Below are positions 1 through 11,252 of a stretch of 64,000 bases of DNA, piece after piece. The DNA is from Xanthostigma xanthostigma (taxonomy: Eukaryota; Arthropoda; Insecta; Raphidioptera; Raphidiidae): assembly GCA_963575645.1 (NCBI GenBank), contig OY754468.1, positions 24,638,465-24,702,464 on the forward strand, written 5' to 3'. The notes under the pieces were generated by a model that did no database searches, was not told the DNA's origin, and was given only the letters and a program-made list of their open reading frames with translations. Numbering within the stretch: position 1 is the stretch's first letter; every line of letters starts with the position of its first letter. The position numbers were made by a program, and so were the translations under genes.

Positions 1-341
1 TTTAATTAGATTACTTATACATAATTGGAGATATTAATGATCAATAAGGAAGGGAGCCCTGAAACATATTATTTACAAAAGCATATATTAAACAGCAAAG
101 TACCGTTTAATTCGTAGTATTTCTGATAAAAATATGATGTATAGAAAATAGGTATAATATAAAATCAAAGACTTTAACGATAGATAAAGAACGGAACCCT
201 TAAACATTTTTACTCAAAAAGCCTGAAATTTTCGTATTAAAGTAATAATCATAAGGAAATAATGAAAACACATTATGTATTTCTGAAATTAATCTTTTTA
301 TTAATCGATATTTGGGTAACATTTTTATTGTGTTATTTCAG

Positions 342-527
342 GAGGCTGACAAAGCTAAGGCAGACGCTGCCGAAGAGAAAAAACGAAACAATGGAATCTG
401 CTTCGTCAATCAGTCCTCGTTGTATCATACGCCCGAAAAAATTGAATCCGTTCCGCAAAGCTATACTTCAAGTCAAGAAAATAACAGACTCAGGAACAGA
501 GCGTTCATTGATACGTCGAAACATTAG
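342..527 (+). CDS. Terminal coding exon of an unidentified gene (partial)
   Basis: An open stretch of 61 codons begins immediately after a pyrimidine-rich splice acceptor (ttatttcag, ending at 341) and closes with TAG at 525-527. Base composition is clearly more balanced than the surrounding AT-rich DNA, as expected for a coding exon. The peptide starts with a charged, alanine- and lysine-rich segment (EADKAKADAAEEKKR) and continues as a polar, serine/asparagine/glutamine-rich tail without membrane segments or recognisable domain. This would suit the cytoplasmic C-terminal tail of a membrane protein or a disordered terminus, but I do not recognise the gene. The frame is also open upstream to an ATG at 312, but that part is AT-rich and looks like intron. 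The remaining exons would lie left of the window. The exon phase is assumed from the open frame. Confidence 0.5.
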   Translation, partial: EADKAKADAAEEKKRNNGICFVNQSSLYHTPEKIESVPQSYTSSQENNRLRNRAFIDTSKH

Positions 528-600
528 CTCGCGTTGCAACGGAGTGGTAGCTTGCTCAAACTGCGCTGTAAGCAGTCTAATTTATATTTATTTATATTGA

Positions 601-762
601 CCATTAAAACACTACAACCAGTAGTTTCATCCTTGCCGAAACCTTTGGTTTTTTAACTTTTTGCATCGCGTAACATTCCGCCGTACTCTTGTGAGTGAAG
701 TATCGTTCAGGGTGTACGCTGCTGTTGGAGTCTGCATTGCACTACTACACACAGTGGGAGCG
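601..762. other. Probable 3' flank / 3' UTR of the terminal exon
   Basis: The 160 bases after the stop codon are moderately GC-rich. Frame 661-789 is open for about 43 codons without an ATG, but nothing supports translation. ATTAAA at 602-607 is a possible weak polyadenylation hexamer, only 75 bases after the stop. No clear AATAAA is present until about 1573. I see no other feature. Confidence 0.25.
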
Positions 763-1107
763 GCGACCGTAAAAAATGGTTCCGATTGAAACTTTCAGAA
801 AAGATAGTAAATATAGTGATTTCAATCACTTGGCTAGGCAACCTTGCAAGAACCTAATCTGACAGCTATTCCGGTATTCATAGAGTTAGAGCTTTTAATT
901 TTTATGAATTTGTTTATCGATACGAACTTTTTAGAAATTATAATATGGTTTGCCGTATGAAATAATGATCGATAATAATGATAACTCAGTTGTTTATGTT
1001 ACATCATGATCAGGTTTTTGCATGGGTTGCTTAGACAAGTGACTGAAATCACTATATGTACGATTTTCTCTGAAAGTTTCACTTTTAAAAATCGAAACAA
1101 TTTTTTA
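763..1107. mobile_element. Inverted-repeat (MITE-like) element
   Basis: The segment at 785-840 (starting near gattgaaactttcag and running through tagtgatttcaatcactt) reappears inverted at 1027-1083. The similarity extends outward through a gtaaaaaatg block on both sides, giving arms of roughly 75-80 bases around a spacer of about 190 bases. There is no coding capacity. This layout fits a miniature inverted-repeat transposon. Target-site duplication is not obvious, so the superfamily is unknown. Confidence 0.6.
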
Positions 1108-1113
1108 CCTCAG

Positions 1114-1212
1114 CCGTTTGAACTAACGCGTAACTTGCGCCTGATTGGCGGCACCCTTGAACATGCCGATGCGCGAAAGAATCTGCGCATACTTGCGATA
1201 TCGCTGGAGTGA
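1114..1212 (+). other. Exon-like open segment, uncertain
   Basis: Directly after a good splice acceptor (ttttttacctcag, ending at 1113), 32 codons are open to a TGA at 1210-1212. The composition is conspicuously GC-rich against the local background, and the peptide is balanced (includes LRLIGGTLEHADARKNL). It could be an alternative terminal exon, or a captured piece inside or beside the inverted-repeat element whose right arm ends just upstream. I recognise no protein family. Without an upstream exon partner it remains only a candidate. Confidence 0.2.
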
Positions 1213-1603
1213 AACTACTTGTTGTTCGGTGTTTAAAATATGAACATTTATCACATATTTTTAAATTTATACAAAGTGGTTCAAAACATATCTACGGTTG
1301 TGCAATTTCATGATGGTTAACATAACGCATAGCAAATCTTAAATATGAACAATACTAGTAAAAATCATTGCTTGATTAAAATTACCTTATTTTTACAGTT
1401 TATCGATTCTGTGATAGAATATGCCAGGGCCGTAGAAATGTTTACTTTCGACTTAATTTTAACCCTCCAATGATCGCTTGAATTATCCTGAAGTTAATTT
1501 TTAGTTACAAATGATGAAAATAACATCACTCCATTGCAGCTTTTACCACAACATGAATTTTTAATCTGACTAAATAAAAATCATAATTGTTTTGAGTTTA
1601 TTT

Positions 1604-1798
1604 AGATTTGAATTGCGCGTTGGTCAATTGATTCAGTTCGTCGTGTTATCCATAAATAGTCGTGTAATGTGCCAAACAAATTTATTAACAGATATAAAAT
1701 TTGAGGTTACATTGCAGTTCTTTGGAGTAGGTACAATTTCAAGAAGTTTGTTTAGATTACGTTGGTGTATTAATTCCATTAGTAGAAGAGGAACCTGA
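1604..1798 (+). pseudogene. Possible PIF/Harbinger transposase remnant
   Basis: A frame of about 65 codons contains a segment reading IKFEVTLQFFGVGTISRSLF and ending INSIS. This resembles the KLxVTLRFLATG-S-x-SL ... STIS block upstream of the first catalytic Asp in Harbinger-type transposases and their HARBI1 relatives. The preceding FRFELR...LIQFVV stretch is placed where those proteins have an FRxSxxxFxxLL block. No catalytic DDE residues are present and no terminal repeats were found. If real, it is a small decayed piece of a transposase. The match rests on recall of the family pattern, so confidence is limited. Confidence 0.35.
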
Positions 1799-1829
1799 AA
1801 GCGTATAACCAGTAGGGTTGGTTTTGTCA

Positions 1830-4800
1830 TAGAAGGGTTAAAGTTATGTTGGAATAATTCAAAACAAAATATTTTTATTGATTTTAAATTTATTTGTGAT
1901 TAATTTGTATATATATGATGGGTTTCATAAATCGGGTCCACGCAATTTACTTCCAGTGAAAAAAATGCTATTTCTTTATAAAGTACCAAAGCTTGCCAAA
2001 AAAAAAAAATTAGAAATACATTTTAATTTCGCTTTGGAGGTACTATTTTTTGTAAATAATTAAAAATTAAAAACTATTTGAAAATATCCTGTCGAGGATA
2101 AATGACAAGGAAATATGCGCAAGTATAAATGAATGCTGCTTTTCCGTAGAAAAAAAAACTGAAGGGAATTAGATAGTTTTTATTCTGTTCATTTTAATTT
2201 AGCGATAATAGGAATACCAACGGATATTTTCAACTCTCTTTTTGAAGTAGATCGTGTTTTATACTAATTGTAGTAACAAATTTGAACTGATTAATTAATA
2301 TTTTATTGATGGTTAACTTTAAAGAGACGACAGGATAGACGCTGATGACGTTTTAGAGGAAGGCGGAAAAGTTGAAGCTATTTTATATTACTCTGTTAAC
2401 AGGGAAGCAGCTAATATTATAATCATAATGTATTGTAAAGCTTATTTTGTCTGATGAATAAACATGGCTTGGCATATTTTTCGTCTATACCGCGTATATT
2501 ATTGACATCAAAGAGTATAAATTATTTGTTAAGACGATGGTTCCTAAAATTTGAACTGACTAATTTTGAACTCCAAATTTTGTCATAATTATAAAATAGT
2601 CTTACTTACTTGGAAAGTCGGTAATTTGTGGCAAAAAAATTAAATATTATAAGGGATAAAATCATAAAAGGGGCTACAATTCTAAAAATGAATATCTGTT
2701 TTCGGTGAAAGTTAATCGCTGTTAAAACATTTTTGGAATAATTATGAATAATGATCATTTTATAAGCATTTGCAATAATTTTATTTAACATATTGTTGCA
2801 AATTTTTATTAAAATATGTTTAGTTAATTTTATATTTTTAACCTCTGTTTGTATGTACAAGATAAACAATGTTGTTTTTGTACTTCTTTTTTGTGTTAAA
2901 ATATTAAAACAGACGATATTAAAAAACTGCGGCGGTGTTACATTAATATCTCCTTGGCTTTTTGTTGTTCTAATTTGTTCTGTTATTTTGGTTGCCTGAT
3001 TACAGGCTACCACGTGATATAATCCGTTATTTCTAAATTACGGAGAAGAACTGTTTACTTTGACATATCTTTACGAAATTATTTAAAATTATAATGAAAC
3101 CGCACAGTGTTAAAATTAATTTAGGGAGTCCGTGCGTGTTTATTTTATTCAAATATTATTTTATTTGAATAAAATCAAACAAATCTTTTTGAGCACGCGA
3201 AATCAGAATCTTGCCATGGAAGATAAGTTTATGTTAAATATATTGACTACTAAATACAAAATATAACTATAGTACATTACAGGGATGTAAATAACATATA
3301 TTTTTGCAAACGTCGTTATAACGTTGATTAGCGCATAACTAATACGTTGATCAATGGTAATGTACGAACTTTTTAAATGGATAAATGCAACGTTTTATTC
3401 AGTCTAAGAATTATCAACAAATAACTAACAATTTATATTTATTATTTTTTGACGACAATTCACGAAAGCTTTAAACGTGATTCCCTGGCATCGTCATAAA
3501 TATGGTTTATTAAGAATGTAATTGGGTTCCATAATTCTAGTTCATTTAATATTTAATTAACAGGTACTGGACTGAGAAGATTATTGAAACTCAATTAGCA
3601 ATAAAGGGAAAATATGGCTGTTGAATTTAAAAACTGATTTTTTTTTATATTTTAAAATTTAACTTTATACTTTTTGAGAGATAAGAAAAGTGCAAGTATA
3701 ATGCTTTTTGAAATATTTCTGGATGTCTGTAGGATGTCGAGTTAAGGAATATAGGTTAAAAAATGAATCAACTTTATATATTTTCTTGACTTGCAAGCAT
3801 TTATTAGAAATTGAATGTGTCAATAAGTTTAAACCTTGAAACATCGACTATTGACTTCGCACGACGCAAAGTGTACAGATTCTCCTCCTAGCCCTAATTA
3901 ATTTTCTTAATGTTCTGTAAATAAGTAGATAATTAAAGAAAATTATAACAATTTCCACATTAAGAATAATCGATTATACCAACAATGTAGCATACTAAAT
4001 TTCGAATATTGTATTATTCATACATAAGAAGTTTCACTTCGGTCGTGTGTCCAGCGACACATCCCTTTTTTATTTTAAATCTCACATTTATATATATAAT
4101 TTTAAAACAATTAATTCTGGTTGATTGCAAATAGAAGTGAACCATTACGTCCTTACGTTTAGAAAAGCTGTTGGATAAACAAAGCAGTGTGTTACCCGAC
4201 AGACTTTCTGAACAAACTCTTACTTGCATGTAAAGGCGATTATTAAAATAGCTTTAAATTGAATTAATCTGTGTCAAAATGTTTTATTTTTATTGACTCA
4301 ATGACTACACAAATTAATGCCCATTTTTGGCAAGAACCTTCATATTATTTACTTGCCTGTATTGAAAACAGAATGAAAATTTTAGCTTTTGCTTGCCATA
4401 TTGTTATATTAATAATAATCAGATAGAAAACTGATCGGGAATGTTATATTTTACGAATACATATTTTAACTTAAATCAGTTTTTAAGTAGCTATACTAGT
4501 TTACTTTATCTCAATTTGTTTTACGTGTAAATTATTTTATTAATATATGACGGGTAAAATTTGAATTTTTACCGATAAATTTCTAGCGTTAGAAAATTAT
4601 ACCTTAGATAATATTAATTGGTCAAGTTATTTGTGATTAAAGATTACCGTTGGGCTTGAGAATCGACGAGCATATATTGAAGCAATTGCATTGTTTATAT
4701 TGCGCTTCTATGGCTCCTCTATTACAAGTCTCCAGTTCCCTGATTCTAGTGAGAGAACTGGTAACGGTTACAACTGGATTTTCAATTTATTATTAAAAAA

Positions 4801-5340
4801 TAATAAATAGAAAATATGAGTTGACGTTGGGCCTACATAAGCTGTCGGTGACCTTAAAAAAAGAATCACTGATACCTTTCTTATCTCAATATTGTTTTCG
4901 CTCAAGGTTAGTAAAGAAAATATTAAAAAATGGCGATGCAATACGCGAACCGTAGTTGAAAACCACCTCTTATAAAACAAGTATACGGTAAAAAGTGGTT
5001 TATATTAATTTTTTATATTTTTTGTATATTTATTTATAATCGTGAATAATAGTCGTTTATAGTTAAACTCAATTCAGAATAATGCATGACAAAAGTGGTT
5101 TTTAACTTTATATGTGTATTTTTTTTATTTTCTAACGTTTTTAGAGATAGAAAATATAGTTAATTGTTAAATAATACAATATGTACATACCTATTATAAA
5201 ATATAACACGATTTTATAAACTGCTTATTGCAGTACAATAATTAATAGTTAGGAATAATAAAATCAATATTGAAAATGTAGGTATGTATTTTTAAATAAA
5301 AAAAAAACTTATATTTCAAGTATGTTGTTGCATCTAAATC
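1830..5340. other. AT-rich intergenic DNA, no gene recognised
   Basis: Long A/T runs and chance open frames predominate. Points noted: a 43-codon open segment at 2323-2454 without start or splice support; a short hairpin at 3139-3178 built on ttttattcaaat; and a minus-strand frame at 2606-3013 of 135 codons with compositionally biased Ile/Lys/Asn content that I judge to be chance. No RNA gene, promoter or mobile-element end could be supported. Confidence 0.5.
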
Positions 5341-5349
5341 CTCATTCTT

Positions 5350-5428
5350 TAGGCCTAGTTTATATGAGAGGCGTTCAACGCGCGTTGGCCCAACGCGCGT
5401 TGAACGCTCTTCATGTGTGCTAGGCCTT
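5350..5428. repeat. 79-bp near-perfect palindrome (terminal-repeat hairpin)
   Basis: The core arms gcgttcaacgcgcgttgg (5371-5388) and its exact complement (5390-5407) flank a single central base. Outer arms continue the dyad through tgaga/tctt to taggcctag / ctaggcctta. The GC-rich CpG-containing core contrasts sharply with the AT-rich surroundings. It would form a long cruciform. It is most likely a tiny MITE or the head-to-head ends of one. Confidence 0.85.
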
Positions 5429-5625
5429 ATTGTTCCTTCTTTGACCAATCACGAAATCTTCAACACAAAGTGAAAAAAAACAAACATCCGAGGTTGTAAC
5501 TATGTACTCGCTAAATGCAACGTTTTCTGTAATTATTCTGAATTTTAATAAGATTTGATGTGTGTATAAAAATTGGGAGCCGTCGTAGGACTCCTGGCAG
5601 ATGTGAAACATATATTTAAGCAAAA

Positions 5626-5722
5626 ATCTAGTAACTAAATTTCGCCACGTCAACTGACGAGATTCTAGTGACTAAATGTTGCCCTGTAACTAAATTTCAC
5701 CCTGTAACTAATACAAAATGTG
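5626..5722 (+). repeat. Short imperfect tandem repeats (taactaaat units)
   Basis: Four related units, around taactaaatttcgcc, tgactaaatgttgccctg, taactaaatttcaccctg and taactaatac, recur here. The last ones have a period of about 18 bases. Confidence 0.6.
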
Positions 5723-5729
5723 TATACAA

Positions 5730-6060
5730 GCGGTGAACGTGTCAAGCATATACACGCAGTCGCAGCGTCTCTGTGTGAGTTGTGACAGCTCACACAGAGA
5801 AGCAACAAGTGCACAGTATGTGCGCGCGCACACACACAAAGAAGTCGAGAGCGGTGGCGTAGAGGGGGCATGAGACAGTGTGATTCTGTTTCCGTCACAG
5901 CATGATTTTGGCAGCCAAACGCGTCAGTAGTTGTTTCACAACAAAAATTAAGCGTTTCGGTTGTTTGGTCTAGAACCCGGGTCCACGGGCCGACGTCGTA
6001 TCACATGCGCGTAAGACACTTGCGCGCATTTCCGTAGAAAATGCTCCGTTACTGCGAGCT
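5730..6060. other. GC-rich island with hairpin
   Basis: About 330 bases of clearly higher GC with CpG-containing words (gcgcgcgcac, ggccgacgtcg, acatgcgcgtaag). A perfect 12-bp hairpin lies at 5768-5800 (tctctgtgtgag against ctcacacagaga). The block could be a decayed transposon, a solo LTR or a promoter island. I find no TATA, coding frame or LTR termini that decide between these. Confidence 0.35.
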
Positions 6061-6260
6061 AAAATAAAAGGGTTATTAAAAGAACAAAATAAAACCAGAC
6101 TACGTGTAACATAAAAGCACAAAATAAGCTTTCCATCTGACAAGTAGTCGAGCAAAAAGATATTCTAACATGCTAACATCTAAATTATACTAAAACTAAC
6201 ATCTAACTTCACCCGACTACTTTTCATTTAAGAAGTTTGCTTTATGCTTTTGTGTTTGTC

Positions 6261-6431
6261 GTAAAAACTGTTTTAGTTAAAAAATTGTTCTGTAAAAAAG
6301 TTAATTATTAAAAAAAACAGGAAACCCAACTTAACACAAAAGCATAAAGCTTTTGTTTTAATTCGGGTTCTTTAAAAACTGTTTTAGTTCAAAATAATGT
6401 TTTGTAAAAAAGTTAATTAGGTATTTAAAAA
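6261..6431 (+). repeat. Direct repeat pair, ~55 bp each
   Basis: The unit starting aaaaactgttttagtt and running through tgtaaaaaagttaatta occurs at about 6265-6312 and again at 6376-6425, separated by about 60 bases. The second copy leads directly into the acccgactac motif of the next inverted-repeat element. Confidence 0.6.
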
Positions 6432-6634
6432 ACCCGACTACACAAAAATGAAACTAATAACTAAAAAGAAGAAAACAAGACGGAACACCTCATCGTGCAG
6501 CAAGTGGCGGCCGATTTGTCTCTTTCTTTTGTTTTTGAATGGGTTCCCACCTATTGCATATTGGGGTTTGCCGATTTGTTTTCTTTTTTTTAGTTATTAG
6601 TTTCATTTTTGACTTTGTGCAGTCCGGTTTTTTG
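6427..6634. mobile_element. Inverted-repeat element (acccgactac family)
   Basis: Left arm 6427-6482 (aaaaacccgactac, then aaaatgaaactaataac and agaaaacaag) recurs inverted at 6571-6634, ending gcagtccggtttttt. The loop is about 90 bases and holds no coding sequence. A related stretch occurs at 48382-48421, so this is a dispersed family. I have an impression of similar repeats in lepidopteran genomes but cannot name the family. Confidence 0.65.
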
Positions 6635-7034
6635 TTTTAATAATTAATTTTAATTTTGTCCCATTAAGTCAATTTATTCATTTTTACGCTTTCTCACCCA
6701 AGAAGACTTGAAGCCAACTTAAACCAGTATCCGGACTGTCAACTGAAATAAGGTTTTTCTTGTTAAATTGTTAAAAGTAAGTTTGTTCCAGAATTTGTTC
6801 GAAATTAATCACAAACTGTACGAAGCATGCGAATGATATTTTTATAAAAAAATACTTTAATTATATATTCCCGCTAATTATATTAGTTGTCGAGCGTTGG
6901 CAATTTACATTATTAGATTTTTTTTACAATATATTCAAGTGTTATCAAAATTAAAACTCAATTACGCACATGCATCATACATTAACCAACCGTCCTGTAT
7001 TTTCCGGAAGAGTCCCGCATTGGAGCCCTATGTC

Positions 7035-7538
7035 TAGGGTTGCCAACCATCCCGCTATACGCGGGACGTCCCGTTTCTGATACCCTTAACGAGACGTCCC
7101 ACTCAGGGTGTGTGCGGGACGCTAAATATCCCGCTTTTCGGATTTAACCACGCACGGACTTCATGTGGATTCTGTTTGGTCAGAGCTACAAGTTAAAGTG
7201 AATTTTTCTTATCCATGCAAACATTTTTACAATTTTGTACTTAAAAGTAAAAAAATCCTTAAAAGTGCCAAATCTCAAGAAAAATACTCATTTAAAAAGT
7301 AATTTATAGTTTTCATAATAAAGTCTAAATTACACTATAACTGTTTTTTTTTTTTATAAAATATCGACCATTATTAATCTAACAAGCTGTTTTATTTTAC
7401 TTCTCATCCTGATTTGTAAAAAAATTCACGTTTTTTAGTATTCTAAATAAAAGTAGTTGGATCCCGCTTTTTAAACCCTTGTCCAGCATTTGAAATCATT
7501 ATTTCCCGAAAATTTGTATTTTAAAGTTGGCAAGCCTA
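7035..7538. mobile_element. Non-autonomous hAT element with 8-bp TSD
   Basis: The ends are tagggttgccaac (7035-7047) and gttggcaagccta (7526-7538), inverted copies with one mismatch. They are flanked by cctatgtc (7027-7034) and cctttgtc (7539-7546), an 8-base target-site duplication with one difference. Eight-base duplications and short terminal repeats of this kind are the hallmark of hAT transposons. The 504-bp interior has no transposase. It contains a CpG-rich block near the left end (cgcgggacgtcccg motifs). Confidence 0.8.
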
Positions 7539-7984
7539 CCTTTGTCCCCGCAAGATGTTCCAGATTAGAGAATGTCTCGCATTATCACGCGAATTTTACA
7601 ACACTATAGCAATGCCCAATAAACATTTATATTTTTAAAATTTGGGTTATTAAAAAAAGGGTCATTTGCTTTCGGAAAAAAGTCATTCGCGGTAGCGTAA
7701 GAAAGTATTTTTTGAGACAAACGTTTTCTGTCCCTCTAAGTCCCCGCATTATGTTACGACAAAAATGGGTACCCTAGTCATACAATTTGTAATTGTATGG
7801 TAAAATGCTCCCGCAGATGTTAAAGTATCTGTGGAACTTCATTTTTCTATTAGTAGCGAACAAAACAAGTATGCAAAAATAAAAAAAAAAAAAAACAAAT
7901 AAACAAACGCTCCTCGACTGACACGAAAAAACCTATAGCATTTTGGTTAAAGATTACATAAATATTTTAACAGGATTATCTAAT

Positions 7985-8025
7985 AGAATACCGCAGTCAG
8001 TGAAGTATTGTGGTGTGCTCACTCG
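7985..8025 (+). promoter_or_regulatory. Candidate core promoter / initiator
   Basis: gcagtcagtgaag (around 7993-8005) contains TCAGT, the arthropod initiator core. AT-rich sequence (aaatattttaac) lies about 30 bases upstream. It sits about 150 bases before the ATG of the candidate first exon. Initiator words are common, so this is supportive only in combination with that exon. Confidence 0.25.
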
Positions 8026-8147
8026 GTTTCGTTGTTCAGTAGTCTACTGTTGATTTGAGAAATTATTATAAGTTGTTGTTACTATTTATCTTTTTCGTTT
8101 TTATCGATTAACTATCAAGATTAATTTTTTAATATAATTATATCAAA

Positions 8148-8161
8148 ATGACGTACGAGAG
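8148..8161 (+). CDS. Candidate first coding exon (ATG plus splice donor)
   Basis: The start codon lies in a favourable context (tcaaaATGa) and reads MTYE plus two bases (AG) before a consensus splice donor, GTGAGT, at 8162. Upstream is about 150 bases of plausible 5' UTR with an initiator-like TCAGT. A very short first coding exon followed by a long intron is a common arrangement in insect genes. The intron would extend through the transposon-rich region downstream. I could not identify the second exon, so the product is unknown. A cryptic donor next to a chance ATG remains possible. Confidence 0.4.
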
Positions 8162-8348
8162 GTGAGTTTTTTCTTCTTTTTTTATGACCTTCTGAAAGAT
8201 TTTAAAATAGATGAAATTTTTTTTTCTTGGATATAGAATATATTTGAAATTTTTATGAAACATGTTCAGCGATTTTTTTGAAACATGTTCAGCGATACAA
8301 TAATCAAAACACTGCATAATAAAAACTATTTTTGGCTCTGGTCTAGTA

Positions 8349-8808
8349 TCTGGCTGCAAGATTTGACGGGTGGAAAGGGGTGTAGAGGATAGAAAAGGGT
8401 TGTAGAAGCATCCTCTTAAATTGTGGAGGTGCGGAAATGTCTACATTTTGCTAAATAAATAAATAAACTTTTCAACGTAACGATGTAATAGCTAGGCCTA
8501 ATGTCACATATTGTGGTTATGTGCACAGTGAATATGAGTGTGTTCCAAAACAACACCAACGCTTTTTGACAACTTAAATGTATCCTTAGACATTGTATAA
8601 AGGGGTATGCGAATTGTCTCGCAGTGAAACGGGAAGGGGCAAATGTGGAGTTTTTAAAAAAACAATTCCGGGGTGAACGATAAACGGGTATGCGAATTGT
8701 AATTCCGGGGTGAATAGAGATTTCCGCACCTCACAATTTAAGGGGATGCTTCTACAACCCTTTTCTATCCTCTACACCCCTTTCCACCCCTCAAATCGTG
8801 CAGCCAGA
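8349..8808. mobile_element. TA-flanked MITE with ~95-bp terminal inverted repeats
   Basis: The left arm begins tctggctgcaagatttga and runs through gggtgtagaggatagaaaag and cttaaattgtgaggtgcgg. The right arm (about 8715-8808) is its inverted copy. Both ends abut TA (8347-8348 and 8809-8810), consistent with Tc1/mariner-type insertion. The interior has no open frame but carries a repeated ggggtatgcgaattgt / attccggggtgaa motif pair (about 8605-8715). Confidence 0.8.
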
Positions 8809-9725
8809 TAGACCGCAACCCTATTTTTTTTTAATTCTAAGTTCTAAGAATCAGAGTCAATATTATCTATATTCGACATACAGGGTTGGCATGTTTAAAT
8901 ATAATATGTTTTTAAAAAATCTTCTATGAAAATGAAAATCGACCAGTGATATCTTAAAAAATGAACCAAGTTTGATCTTTTCGGATAGATAATGAGATAG
9001 AAAACTCGAGTGAACAAAATGACCTCTTAAGAGATGTGCGTTCCTAGACAATAAAGTGCTAAATGAAACAGCGTTAAACGAGGTCATTTTAACACATCGT
9101 ATAAATAGGGAAAGGGAAAGACGCGACCAAAAATAAACAAATTTTTCTGTAAGTTATTTTTATATTAATTTGCATATTATAATAGGTTCCATAACGCAAG
9201 TTGGAGTCAACACACATATTTACCTACATATACTTGTACAAGTCGGCGTCAACACAGATTTACACATTCAATGCTACGACGAATTGCCACCTTTTACATA
9301 ACGTAAACTTGACGCATATTTTAGTCTTCTAGCAGACTTATTTATATCGAATTAGCGTTTAGGAATCGCTAAATGGGGACCTTACTGCACGTCACAATAC
9401 CACAATCTTAACAAAAGTATTTTCTTCATAACTCGATCTAAAGTGCCTACTTTCGGCACAAATTGTAAGACAGACATGTCTAACATTTACTCTTTGGTGG
9501 AATTACACGCTACAATACGGGAAGTTCGTGCGGTAGTAAAGCAAAAACAACCAATCAACTGTTATTTAGATGTCGTTTCCATAGCAACCCTATTAAATTT
9601 TAGCTAATAGTCGCGAAAACCTGTCATTATTATTTTTACGTATAACCTCAAAGCTTCTTGCTTGGAATTCATCTGCGTTTTAATGAAATTAAATAATTAA
9701 TTAATGTATTTAATAAGCGTGATTA

Positions 9726-9833
9726 CGACCGAGATTTGAAGCAAGTGTGATATCCTTGCCCCTCGCGCCATGATGCCTTCGGCTTCGCCTCATGCATCAT
9801 AATGCACAAGGCAAGATTATCACACTTTCGGCC
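9726..9833. repeat. Imperfect palindrome
   Basis: The words agtgtgatatccttgcc (about 9745-9761) and ggcaagattatcacact (about 9810-9826) pair. The pairing continues inward through atgatgc / gcatcat and outward through accgag / ttcggcc. A GC-rich tip (cttcggcttcgcc) lies at the centre. It is probably a small fossil transposon. Confidence 0.6.
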
Positions 9834-10049
9834 AATGTGGTCTAATATACTATTTTAGATGAATAAACTGCTACATGCCACGTTAACCCACATTTGCAGA
9901 TTCCACCTAAATATTAAAAAAATGAATTTTAAAGATTCTAAACGTTGATGATAGACCTTAATTTAAATACAAAAATCGAAAACCGAAAAAACTTCTTATA
10001 TTCATTCACTCGAGTCTGAAAATTATCGATTGATACGTCATTAGTGTCG

Positions 10050-10428
10050 ATCTTTTTAGGGGTTTAGTTCTGAATACGGGTCATTTTTGATCGGGATGAA
10101 ATTTTTGCCATATGTTGACCTATTTGGGACATAAACACCGTTAAAGCAAAATTCGTATGAATAAATAACTTAAAACTATAAAAATGTTATGAGGCACTTG
10201 CATTAAAAATTCCTTGGGGTTTTTTATGTCCCACCACAGTTACAGCAAAATTTCTATGAATAAATAGTTTTAAATGGTAAAAAATTTAAACCCCTATCAA
10301 ATTGTTATGGGATATTTGCGCCAAAAGTCCGTTGGGGGTTTTTCATATCCCACCAAGGTCAACAAATGTCCAAAGTTTCATCCCGATCGAAGATGACCGG
10401 TATTCGAAACTACATCCCTTTTTAGAGT
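10050..10428. mobile_element. Inverted-repeat element with internal tandem duplication
   Basis: About 70-bp arms (left 10050-10120 with gatcgggatgaaatttt; right about 10362-10428, inverted) enclose two tandem copies of a ~115-bp unit. The unit is marked by gcaaaattcgtatgaataaa (10145-) and gcaaaatttctatgaataaa (10245-), each paired with a ttggggtttttta / tatcccacca block. No protein is encoded and the target site is unclear. Confidence 0.7.
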
Positions 10429-11014
10429 CAAGAAATATTTTAAAAATACAACTTCTTTTTCAAAATTTCCGAGTATTGGGAACGGGAATCCCCGAGCCGA
10501 AATTATATTCGTAGAAGCCGGACCTGAGTGAAATGCACTTGTCATAGGTACTTTCACTTTCTTCTCAGAGTATCATGTTCTCGCGTCACTCGGAAATGCT
10601 GATATTATTACTATTAGGTATTATCTCATCTTGTTTCTACATAATATAAAGTTACATAAACTGAACAGTGTTCTACTTTCGACTAACTCGTGCCTTACTT
10701 ATTGACTCTCAAGTCAACTGCAACGACTCTGCGAGTGGCAAGACTATTATATAATATAACTGATTGATAGGTGAACGCCCCTGCGAGCTTGTGTAACAAA
10801 ACGCAACTCAGTCAAGTAGAGCGATTCTTTTTTTTCTACTTTTAATTTTTATTGCGAATCGATTCTTTTGTGAGATATCAATTTAGATTATAAATAAAAT
10901 TACTTGATTAAAATGTTACGGTAAACAAAGGCAATTCTATAAGAAATAGCTGTAATTACTCTTTTTCTTTCATGTTCGGTAAAGAAATTGGAGGCAATAA
11001 TCTTTGTAAAAAAC

Positions 11015-11252
11015 AATTGAAGGATACACGGGAAGAAGGCGATTTGTCAGTAAAAATTCGAAATCAATTTTTTTATGCCATCTTGTAGCCAAAAATCGTA
11101 CCTTTCTGTTGGTGTATTCATTTTAGACAAGAATACGCTAGGTCAAAAGTTATAAGCGTTCAAAGAAATGCATCAGCAAGTAAATGCAAAATGCTCTCCT
11201 GCACAATTTATATTTTTTGACAAATCACCTTCTTCCCGTGTACCCTTCAATT
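11015..11252. mobile_element. MITE with 35-bp terminal inverted repeats
   Basis: Left end aattgaaggatacacggg (11015-) through gaagaaggcgatttgtca (to 11049) is matched by the inverted right end at 11218-11252 with only two differences. The interior is 168 bases without coding capacity. The outermost bases read aattgaagg...ccttcaatt, and the target-site duplication cannot be separated from the terminal repeat. Confidence 0.8.

Noticed and set aside
2606..3013. 135-codon minus-strand open frame
   Set aside because: Composition is dominated by Ile, Lys, Asn and Phe as expected from AT-rich DNA; no domain, start context or splice support, and the opposite strand is also open.
5665..5898. Minus-strand frame rich in Cys, His and Arg
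   Set aside because: Arises from the CA/GT-rich repeats and hairpin in the GC-rich block.
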